Assembly: GCA_964019695.1 (NCBI GenBank)
Contig: OZ026526.1
Coordinates: forward strand, 14,350,754 to 14,414,753
DNA from: Loripinus fragilis
Taxonomy: Eukaryota; Mollusca; Bivalvia; Lucinida; Lucinidae
Length of the DNA stretch: 64,000 bases
Direction of reading: 5' to 3'
Shown piece after piece: positions 22,001 to 34,000 of the stretch. The position numbers and the translations under genes are program-made. The first letter of the stretch is position 1. Each line of letters opens with the position of its first letter. The notes under the pieces are model-generated. The model was not told the DNA's origin. It saw only the letters and a program-made list of their open reading frames with translations, and searched no databases.

Positions 22001-25000
22001 TATCAGCAAAAAAGAAGTGAAATTATCTTGTACCCTTAGAATTGAACAATTGCCCATGTATTGAAGGTAGTGTTGATCCTGATATTTATATATGGGACTT
22101 GATGCAAGATAACCTGTCTTCGGGGTTCCCCAGAGTGAAACTAAAGCCAGTCTGGTCCACTTCAGAGACTGGCTAGAATATCAAAACTTTGCATGTAGCA
22201 GGTGGCTTCTATACACTTTCCAGAGAGTGAAAAACAAAGGCGCTGGTCTGCTCAGCTACAAAGAGTAGCTAGAATACAGGTTAAGATAAAAAAAAAAATT
22301 CAGCGTAAAATTTTAAATATTTTCTTAACCATCAATTTTAACATATGTTTGGGTGCTCAAAAGAACTGTCTCATTGAGACGATTCTTTTGAGTATCCACA
22401 ACATATGTTTTGGTTGAGAAATAAGAAAATTAAATTTTCGTTACGTACTCTTAACTAAAGTGCTGCTAGAATATTGAAAATTTTCGCGTAGCAAGTAGAG
22501 TCATAATACTTTTCAAAAAAACGAATTGCAAAGGCGCTGAGCAGACTGTGCGTATGCACAGGCTGGTCTGTGCCATTGTTGTTCGCATACGAGGGATGAT
22601 CCTAAAGTTCTGATCCTGGCGTGATATCTCTGTAACCAGAAATGCAACATGCCTGAAAATTGTACCAAATAATAATATATTCTATGTCTATACACCGCTT
22701 TCACAAGTTTTATGTAACTTGAAGGAGCGGCCAGAAAACTACCCCAAAACAGCCATACCCTCAATACACTGACCTATCAGGCAGACTGTGCATAAAAGAG
22801 ACCTCACAATGTAGACAGGAGCAGTCTCAGCAATTCATATTTATGGCTGCACAATGTTCATACAGAAGTCAATATGTCCTGTATATTTTGTGAAGTTTCT
22901 ATATGATCTCGGTTTCCTAGGCCCTTAAATGTATGGCTATGCAACTGTCAGCTATAATCAAATTTTGGACCACTAGAAATTATGACCGGCCCATACTTCA
23001 GTAAAACAGCTGCATTCAAGGTAAACAATATTTTAGGCAATCTTAGATGAGCTGACTTATGTCTGAAGCAATTATGAAGAGTCCTTATCGTCGGAGACTG
23101 ATAGTAGTGTGACAAATTCAGTTAGTTACCTGTATAGCAAGTGGCACTTTAATGTAAGTGTATTACCTGTGAACAGCAAGTATACATTTAACTGTGGAAT
23201 TTAACTAATCTACCTGTGTGGCAAGTGACACTTTAATAGAACAGTATTACCTGTAAATAGCAAGTATATATTTAATCTGCAGTGTTTGGCTTATAGTGAG
23301 TGATTTTGTTGGATAAATTAACTGTTAAGCTGGTCAGTTGTGAATACTAGATAGATGGAGAAACATTGTGTTTGGTGTTATGAGACTTTGTGAAACAGAG
23401 AAAATGTGCTGATAATTCTAGAAATACAATATGACAAGTGGATATTGATAGCTGGTGGGCAGGGGTAAGTGATACAGATCTGTCAGGGTTGCAGCAATGA
23501 AATTCTGAAATACTGAATTCATTTGACAATGTCTGGTATTTGATATCGTTGAGAATTGCGCTCATTTTACCCCACCCCATTTCAAGTTTCTAAAGGCCGC
23601 CCTTTCTTGTAGGTTGCTACATTCTCCTCCTTTTTCTATGGGACTGGTGTCTATGGGGTTTACTTGCATGATGTTGGTGAACTATGGACTATGACAGTCA
23701 TCTGTGATGATGTACCTCAAGATCGGGTTAAATAAAAGGGAACCGTCTCACTGTGCTAATTCTGTAGACTCAACTAAAACTATATACATTTGAAATTAGT
23801 AGACAGATGGTGAAATATTTGAGAGATAGCCGAAATAAAGTTACTTGAAATGTGTATATAGAAGTGGATCAGATCATATATATTTGAGTTACTGAAATAT
23901 AAACAATGTTGATAGATTTATAACATTAATCACTGCAGATTCTTTATAGTGATAATTTATGCAAAGAAACATGCTAACATTCAGAGTATTCTGACAATAC
24001 ACGTTATTGAATGAACATTCACATGAATATAGTATGAGATGAACAATTAAGTTTGAATATTAGAAGTTGATTGGTATATTTGATGCATTGAATGTAATAT
24101 ATTTTTCTTTTATGTTCTTTCTCTCATTTCTTTCCTACTGTCACTTTCATCTTTTTGTTTACTTATTAAAGTTCTTTGATAATTGATGAAGATTTCTTCA
24201 ATTATTTGTACAGCTGATATCTTGCAGACTTTAAGCAAAATTACAGATTCCAATCTGTTACAATGGTGGCAGCGGCTTAAAGGTTGCAAAATAGCTGAAT
24301 AAATAGTTGAAGATATATATATGAGTTAATGATGGCTGACCCAAAGACTGAAATACCTTCTTGGTTAGAAAAAGTCATTGAAAAAGGGGGAGATGTCAAT
24401 GTGTGTTTATCTTACCTCAAAGAAAAGGCTGAAAAGGAAGAAAGCCTGAGGTTGAAAGAAATTGAACGTGAAGATAAATTAAAAACAGATGAGGCTGAAC
24501 GTGCAGAAAGGGCTGCTGTTAGAGCTGAAAAGGCTGCTTTAAGGGACGCAGAAGAGAAAGAAAAAGATAGGCAGTTAAGAATACTTCAGTTAGAGACTGA
24601 TAAAGAAATTAAACTTAAAGAACTAGAAATTAAAGCATTGGAAATAGATAAAAAGCCTGCTGCTTCAGAAATAAAACCAAAAGTTGCATTACCAAAATAT
24701 GATCAGCATCAAGATATTGAAGTATTTTTAACTTCCTTTGAAAGGTTAGCAGAATTACATAAATGGCCAAAAGAAGACTGGCCCATTCGTCTTGTACCTC
24801 AGTTATCAGGAAAAGCGTTAGAAGCGTATTCTCGGATGTCAGTGCCAGATAGTAAGTCATATGAAAAAATCAAGCGTGCCATATTTGAACGTTTTGGATT
24901 GAATCCAATGGAATATAGAGATAAGTTCCGCAATGCTAAACAGTTAGGTGATGAAACTTTTAAAGAATATGCTATCCGTGTTAGTAGATATTTTGAACAC

Positions 25001-28000
25001 TGGAAAGACAGTGAAGAGGTTGAAAATGACTATTTTAAGCTCACAGATTTGATAATACGTGACCAACTTCTTTATAATTGTAGTTCAGAACTACAAACTT
25101 ACTTGCAAGAAAAAGAACCCAAGTCATTGTCAGATATGGTAGCACTTGCCAATGCTTATCAGCTTGCTCATAAAAACAAAGAAACAAAGAAATTCTACAG
25201 GCCCCCACATTTAAGATATCAAAATAGAGAATATGAAGGTAATGATAATTCTTCATCTGGAGCAGTTGGAGGATCTGTTCAGTTTTCAAAGCCGTGGGAG
25301 AAACGTAAATGTTTTCATTGTCAGAGTGAAGATCATCTTATTGCTAAGTGTCCTTTTAAGTTAAACTTAAATGAGAAAAATGATCCATCCAGAAGAAAAG
25401 ATAAAGAAAATCAAGCAAATGGTCTGATTCATTCTCCAACAAAATGTGAGCATCGTTATAGAGAGATAGAAATTCCAGTTGAGAATAGTATGAATGAAAA
25501 TACAGGAAATAAAACATTAACTCTCACAAATGGTTTAATCATATCAGATGGTAAAGTAGATGGCAAAGATGTAAAAGTTTTAAGAGATACTGGATGCACT
25601 ACTATATTTATCTCAGAATATGTTAGCAAGAAGGGTCAGAAAACAGGAACTTGTCAGAACGTTACTCTGGCTGATGGTAGTAATCTTAAATGCCCTGAAG
25701 TGTTAGTACAGATAGAGACTGCATACATATCTGGTAAAGTGAAAGCATTGATTATGAATAATCCATTTGCAGATTTAGTAATTGGAAATGTGGGTCATAT
25801 TCAGAATGAGAATAACAAAGATTCTTTTCAAGCAGTGGAGACCAGAGCATTAAAACAAAAAAGGGAAAAAGAAGAAATTGTGCAAAGATTAACAGAAGCA
25901 AAAATTCAAAGTGAAAGATTACATGATAAAGAATTGAGTAGCAAAATAGAAAACTCAGATAAACATGAAAGTTCTGATTTAGGTCAAATGAACACAGATG
26001 TTGACATAGATTTATCAATTTCAAAAGATCAGCTACTAATAGAACAGGAAAAAGATGTAACTCTCATAAATGTAAAGAAGTATATTGTATGCCAATCAGA
26101 TATAGAATCAACATGTTGTGAGAAAAAGAAAAGATCTTATTTCATTTATGAAAATGAAATTTTGTATAGAGTGTTTATTTCAAAGTGTGGAGATAGACTC
26201 AAGCAGATAGTAGTTCCTCTAAAATTTAGAGATAAGCTTCTTCAGATAGCAAATGATGTGCCTTTAGGGGGTCACCTTGGGAATAGAAAGACACGGCAAA
26301 GAATACTTCAAAGTTTTTTCTGGCCAGGTATATTTATTGATGTTGCACATTATTGTAGAACTTGTGCTGTGTGTCAAAAGACTGTTAAGAAAGGAAAAGT
26401 GTTTAAAGCTCCCTTGATATCAATTCCACCTGTGGATGAACCATTTGCAAGAATTGCCATGGACATTGTAGGCCCATTAGTGCGAAGTGAAAAGGGAAAT
26501 AGATTTATATTAGTTGTGTGTGATTATGGAACAAAGTATCCAGAGGCAATCCCTTTGAAAACCATAGATGCTGAAACGGTAGCTAATGCGCTTATAGACA
26601 TATTTTCTAGGACTGGAATTCCACGTGAGATATTGTCTGACCAAGGGTCTAACTTTATGTCAGCAACAATTAAGCACTTATGTTCGCTATTGCACATTAA
26701 AAAGCTGAAAACATCACCATATCATCCACAAGCCAATGGTCTGGTTGAAAATTTCAATGGAACTTTGAAAAAGATGCTGAAATGCTACTCAGATGAAACT
26801 GCAAAAGATTGGGATAAAAATATTCCATATGTGTTGTTTGCATATAGGGAGGCAAAACATGAAACTACTGGGTTTTCTCCATTTGAGATGTTATATGGCA
26901 GGTATGTAAGAGGACCCCTATCTATTGTAAAGGAAGAATGGGAAGACCTGAAACCTGAAGATGTCAAACAGTCTGCCATAAGTTATATACTTGATGCTAG
27001 AGAAAGACTCAAGAAGATGACAGCACTAGCAAATTCTAGAGAAATTTCACAGAAAGAGAAACAAAAGAAGTATTTTGATAAGAAAACCAAGGATAGACAA
27101 TTGAAAGTTCGTGATAAAGTATTGTTACTCCTGCCAACAAGCACAAACAACCTTTTAGCAGAATGGAGAGGACCGTATGAAATCATTGATCAAGTAAGTC
27201 CTGTAGACTACACTGTTAAAATGAAGAAGAAAACAAAAACTTTCCATATTAATATGATAAAGAAATGGTATGATCGACACGAGGATGAGAACATGGAAGT
27301 AGATAACCAGGATGAAATAATTGATGAAGCAGATGATAGGCATTTTCATAGTATCTGCATTATATATGGAAAAGAAGAAGACTGCCTATGAAGATATAGA
27401 AAATCCATTGCTTGTTCCTCATGAATCAGTTAATGACATAAGAATGGACAGTTTACTTACAGAGGAACAAAAACAACAGTTAAATGATTTGTGCAAAGAA
27501 TTTGATGATGTGCTCACTGATGTTCCCGGAAGAACTTCTGTTATTGAACACAAGGTTGTGCTAAATTCAGAAACACCAGTTTATAAAAGACCTTACACTA
27601 TGCCATATGCGGTGCGTGAGAAAGTTGAACAAGAGGTGAAGAATATGCTTAATGCTGGAATAGTGGAAAAATCTAAAAGTGCATATGGTGCTCCAATAGT
27701 AGTTGTTCAAAAAAAAGATGCCAGTATGAGATTGTGCATTGACTATAGAGGTCTTAATGAAATAACTGTATTTGATCCCCAACCAATGCCAAAGTTGGAT
27801 GACATATTCAACAAACTAGGAAAGGCTAAATTCATATCAAAAATTGACTGTACTAAAGGATTTTGGCAAATCCCTTTAGAAGAGAGTGCCAAAGAAAAGA
27901 GTGGATTTGTTACACCATTTGGACATTTTCAGTTCAATGTTATGCCCTTCGGAATGGTCAACTCAGGGGCTACATTTGTCAGAAAGGGCTGCTGTTAGAG

Positions 28001-31000
28001 CTGAAAAGGCTGCTTTAAGGGACGCAGAAGAGAAAGAAAAAGATAGGCAGTTAAGAATACTTCAGTTAGAGACTGATAAAGAAATTAAACTTAAAGAACT
28101 AGAAATTAAAGCATTGGAAATAGATAAAAAGCCTGCTGCTTCAGAAATAAAACCAAAAGTTGCATTACCAAAATATGATCAGCATCAAGATATTGAAGTA
28201 TTTTTAACTTCCTTTGAAAGGTTAGCAGAATTACATAAATGGCCAAAAGAAGACTGGCCCATTCGTCTTGTACCTCAGTTATCAGGAAAAGCGTTAGAAG
28301 CGTATTCTCGGATGTCAGTGCCAGATAGTAAGTCATATGAAAAAATCAAGCGTGCCATATTTGAACGTTTTGGATTGAATCCAATGGAATATAGAGATAA
28401 GTTCCGCAATGCTAAACAGTTAGGTGATGAAACTTTTAAAGAATATGCTATCCGTGTTAGTAGATATTTTGAACACTGGAAAGACAGTGAAGAGGTTGAA
28501 AATGACTATTTTAAGCTCACAGATTTGATAATACGTGACCAACTTCTTTATAATTGTAGTTCAGAACTACAAACTTACTTGCAAGAAAAAGAACCCAAGT
28601 CATTGTCAGATATGGTAGCACTTGCCAATGCTTATCAGCTTGCTCATAAAAACAAAGAAACAAAGAAATTCTACAGGCCCCCACATTTAAGATATCAAAA
28701 TAGAGAATATGAAGGTAATGATAATTCTTCATCTGGAGCAGTTGGAGGATCTGTTCAGTTTTCAAAGCCGTGGGAGAAACGTAAATGTTTTCATTGTCAG
28801 AGTGAAGATCATCTTATTGCTAAGTGTCCTTTTAAGTTAAACTTAAATGAGAAAAATGATCCATCCAGAAGAAAAGATAAAGAAAATCAAGCAAATGGTC
28901 TGATTCATTCTCCAACAAAATGTGAGCATCGTTATAGAGAGATAGAAATTCCAGTTGAGAATAGTATGAATGAAAATACAGGAAATAAAACATTAACTCT
29001 CACAAATGGTTTAATCATATCAGATGGTAAAGTAGATGGCAAAGATGTAAAAGTTTTAAGAGATACTGGATGCACTACTATATTTATCTCAGAATATGTT
29101 AGCAAGAAGGGTCAGAAAACAGGAACTTGTCAGAACGTTACTCTGGCTGATGGTAGTAATCTTAAATGCCCTGAAGTGTTAGTACAGATAGAGACTGCAT
29201 ACATATCTGGTAAAGTGAAAGCATTGATTATGAATAATCCATTTGCAGATTTAGTAATTGGAAATGTGGGTCATATTCAGAATGAGAATAACAAAGATTC
29301 TTTTCAAGCAGTGGAGACCAGAGCATTAAAACAAAAAAGGGAAAAAGAAGAAATTGTGCAAAGATTAACAGAAGCAAAGAATTTGATGATGTGCTCACTG
29401 ATGTTCCCGGAAGAACTTCTGTTATTGAACACAAGGTTGTGCTAAATTCAGAAACACCAGTTTATAAAAGACCTTACACTATGCCATATGCGGTGCGTGA
29501 GAAAGTTGAACAAGAGGTGAAGAATATGCTTAATGCTGGAATAGTGGAAAAATCTAAAAGTGCATATGGTGCTCCAATAGTAGTTGTTCAAAAAAAAGAT
29601 GCCAGTATGAGATTGTGCATTGACTATAGAGGTCTTAATGAAATAACTGTATTTGATCCCCAACCAATGCCAAAGTTGGATGACATATTCAACAAACTAG
29701 GAAAGGCTAAATTCATATCAAAAATTGACTGTACTAAAGGATTTTGGCAAATCCCTTTAGAAGAGAGTGCCAAAGAAAAGAGTGGATTTGTTACACCATT
29801 TGGACATTTTCAGTTCAATGTTATGCCCTTCGGAATGGTCAACTCAGGGGCTACATTTGTCAGGCTCATGAAAATTATATTGGAGGGTCTAGAAGATTTC
29901 TCTGATGCATTTATTGACGATGTGATAATTTTTAGTGATTCTTTTCATGAACATTTAGATCATCTCAAGCAGGTGTTACTGTCATTCAGAAAAGCAAATG
30001 TTATCGCCAAGCCCAGTAAAACACTGTTAGGATTTAGAGAACTTGAATTTTTGGCACATAAAGTTGGTAATGGAGCGGTTCATCCCACAGAAGAGAAAAT
30101 AGATGCCATAAATAGAATAGTGCCACCAACAACCAAGAAGCAGGTTAGGTCATTCATTGGAACCATGAACTTTTATAGGAGATTTATTCCTCATTTTTCT
30201 GAAATTGCTCTGCCACTCACAGATTTAACAACAAAAGACAAAAGTAATAAGGTGAAGTGGTTACAAGATCATCAAATAGCCTTTGACAAACTGAAACAAT
30301 GCATAACTCATTACCCTGTGCTAAGAAGTCCTAATTTTGACAAAGTGTTTTATTTGCAGACAGATGCAAGTGATAGGGGAATAGGTGCAGTTTTATTGCA
30401 AGAGGACTGTGGTATTAGACACCCTGTGATGTACATTAGTAAAAAGCTTAATTCCGCAGAAGAAGCATACAGTACAATTGAAAAGGAGTGTTTAGCAATA
30501 GTAAAATCAGTGCAAAAACTAAGGGAGTACTTACTGGGTACAGAATTTGTGATTGAATGTGATCATTTTCCTCTACAGTGGCTAAATAAAGCAAAGGACA
30601 ATAACATGAGACTATTGAGGTGGAGTTTATTATTACAGGAATATAGATTCAGGATTCACCACATTCCTGGAGTAAAGAATGCTGTAGCAGATCTCCTGTC
30701 AAGGTTCCATAACTAAATTTGTGTAGTTGGTTGAGATAATTGTCAGTGGAATTATCTATGTTGAGGGGGAGGTATGTGACAAATTCAGTTAGTTACCTGT
30801 ATAGCAAGTGGCACTTTAATGTAAGTGTATTACCTGTGAACAGCAAGTATACATTTAACTGTGGAATTTAACTAATCTACCTGTGTGGCAAGTGACACTT
30901 TAATAGAACAGTATTACCTGTAAATAGCAAGTATATATTTAATCTGCAGTGTTTGGCTTATAGTGAGTGATTTTGTTGGATAAATTAACTGTTAAGCTGG

Positions 31001-34000
31001 TCAGTTGTGAATACTAGATAGATGGAGAAACATTGTGTTTGGTGTTATGAGACTTTGTGAAACAGAGAAAATGTGCTGATAATTCTAGAAATACAATATG
31101 ACAAGTGGATATTGATAGCTGGTGGGCAGGGGTAAGTGATACAGATCTGTCAGGGTTGCAGCAATGAAATTCTGAAATACTGAATTCATTTGACAATGTC
31201 TGGTATTTGATATCGTTGAGAATTGCGCTCATTTTACCCCACCCCATTTCAAGTTTCTAAAGGCCGCCCTTTCTTGTAGGTTGCTACATTCTCCTCCTTT
31301 TTCTATGGGACTGGTGTCTATGGGGTTTACTTGCATGATGTTGGTGAACTATGGACTATGACAGTCATCTGTGATGATGTACCTCAAGATCGGGTTAAAT
31401 AAAAGGGAACCGTCTCACTGTGCTAATTCTGTAGACTCAACTAAAACTATATACATTTGAAATTAGTAGACAGATGGTGAAATATTTGAGAGATAGCCGA
31501 AATAAAGTTACTTGAAATGTGTATATAGAAGTGGATCAGATCATATATATTTGAGTTACTGAAATATAAACAATGTTGATAGATTTATAACATTAATCAC
31601 TGCAGATTCTTTATAGTGATAATTTATGCAAAGAAACATGCTAACATTCAGAGTATTCTGACAATACAAGTTATTGAATGAACATTCACATGAATATAGT
31701 ATGAGATGAACAATTAAGTTTGAATATTAGAAGTTGATTGGTATATTTGATGCATTGAATGTAATATATTTTTCTTTTATGTTCTTTCTCTCATTTCTTT
31801 CCTACTGTCACTTTCATCTTTTTGTTTACTTATTAAAGTTCTTTGATAATTGATGAAGATTTCTTCAATTATTTGTACAGCTGATATCTTGCAGACTTTA
31901 AGCAAAATTACAGATTCCAATCTGTTACAAGTAGCCCACATTAGAAAATTAAATCAAGTCCACAAATAAGGCCAATATTTTGAGGTACACAAATTAGCAT
32001 GTGTATATCTAAAAACAAAACCTAATCAATTGTCGAAATGTGCACTTTATCGTAAAATGATGCAATATGGGATTAAACTGAGCACAGAGCATCGGTCTGA
32101 AACCAATATCAATTTTAAAAAATCTTATTTAAAATCACGAACTTTTTAAATAAAAATTAAAGGTTTTACAATATTCCAGTTTAGATTAAGATATTTCGTT
32201 ATCATAAAAATACTGGTCTTAAATATTTTGCCGATATTAGGTTTGGCATGTTTGTAGTCCAAATCACTAGACAAAAGAAGAATGTTCTCTGAAATGTAAA
32301 TTCTGCAATGTACTCAAAATGACGTTGTTGTCAATTTCAATGACGTCATAAAAATTGCGCACTGTGCTTTAATTATTAAATCGACACAACCTGTCACCAT
32401 TCTTACGTTTGAATTGACTTTATAGGTAACAAAAACTAAAAAAACATTGCAGTTTTACTTTGTAGTTTTAAAGATGTGGGGCTTGAAAGATTCAGGTTCA
32501 AATTATATTATAATTCTATAACATGAAAACAGGCCAGTGGTATGGAGTGGACCATATATATTGTGCTGTAATTATATAACGAAACAGTACAGCGAGAAAA
32601 TACTAGCATCATTATAAAGGTCAACGCTTGTTCGTTTAAATGGTGCATGGAATGCCTCTCAAAAATGTCTCTGGACAAAGCTACAAGGCAACGATCAGAA
32701 CTTTTGGATCATCCCTCGTACAACAAAGTCAGGTTTTCTCATTTGGGATGCCAACATAATTGTCATCATAAAAGTCAAATCCTGGACAAAAGCTAGTGTC
32801 TTACTTGTACAAGTTCGTCCATCTACATTTAGTCTTGTTCCTAGAGGACAAATGCATGAATAACTTCCATATGTGTTTCTACAGGCATGTTGACATAGCC
32901 GCTCACCATACAGGTCACATTCATTAATATCTGAAACATTAATATGTGTCTTTATTACATCATCTTACATTTGGACTGAAACATGCTATTATAGATATTT
33001 CTCTCCCTATCATAATATGGATCAACAAACAATCAAAAGCGGTTCATAAGTGCTTCTGCTTGCATTTTTTGTGTTTCCTTCTTAATACCAGTCTAATTAA
33101 TCTGAAAAAAGTATTTTCTTATCACATCTGATGTTATCTGAACTATATTTATATGGTGTATCGCTTAAAATGTCCATCGTATTTATAATAGCACATTGAC
33201 ACTACTCATACCACAGATCTTAAATTACCTTGATATGGCACTCCAATAGATTTGCCAGTGATTATTTTCTGATATTTGTTACGTAAAAATCCATGTAGAC
33301 GCATGCCAAATCTGATAAATTTTACTGATAGCTTTAAAGAAATGGAGATGCATACGCGAACGGATACTTTTTTCTGGTGTTCAAGCTGCTTTTTTTTTGA
33401 AAAACGGCAGTACATTGACCTTAATGCAAATATATGAGAACTGTTATAGCTACAATCTGATACCAAACATTCTAGTGATCTTAAAAAAAACCCAAAAAGC
33501 AACAACAACATGCATCAGACTTTCCTACACTGCGCCCAGCATGGTACATGAAAAATCATTTACACAAAACGCAAGTAAAACTTTATATATTTTGTAAATT
33601 CTTTACACAAAAATGTTACTTAAATCTGTTAATTAGCTGTTATTGTCAATTGTTGAAAATATCACTTCAAATAAGACGTTTCGGTTGAAGGGACAAAATC
33701 ACCCACAGAAATAATTGCTGCTTATGGGGGGACACTTTACTAACACCCTTGTTAATTGTTAAACAAACGCTTTTAAACAAATTAAAGGAAGTGTGCCTAT
33801 GGTTGACAAAACATCGTTCAGTATTTAATCTACATTGTATGGCTTTTCACACCTTTAAACTCTTCAAAATTAATGCATTTCCTGTTGTACAGAGGAAGTG
33901 TTTATGTTTCTAACATTTCCGCCATTTTGTCGTGCGAAAATACGATAAATGTCAATTTTCCTAGCATCTTGACTGAATGGTTTTATATTTTTTGCAAAAA

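Larger units (their letters stand above)
23108..31929 (+). mobile_element. Rearranged Ty3/Gypsy (Gmr1-like) LTR retrotransposon
   Basis: Both LTRs begin TGTGACAAATTCAG and end CTGTTACA, are 1,155 bp long, and are bordered by AGTAG (23103-23107 and 31930-31934), a 5-bp target duplication. A primer site and a polypurine tract are in place. The interior is Gag-PR-IN-partial RT (24329-27982), then a second Gag-PR without IN (27980-29378), then RT-RNase H (to 30716). The two repeated blocks (24504-25902 = 27980-29378 and 27493-27982 = 29374-29863) give identical protein where I compared them. There is no envelope-like ORF. It lies antisense in an intron of the EGF gene. Confidence 0.95.

Noticed and set aside
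25898..27497. Integrase loss in the second copy as a spliced retrotranscript
   Set aside because: The deleted segment does not begin with GT or end with AG in any register allowed by the GCAAA overlap.
23108..31929. Endogenous retrovirus with envelope
   Set aside because: No ORF with signal peptide, fusion peptide or membrane anchor lies between RNase H and the 3' LTR; only about 60 bp separate them.
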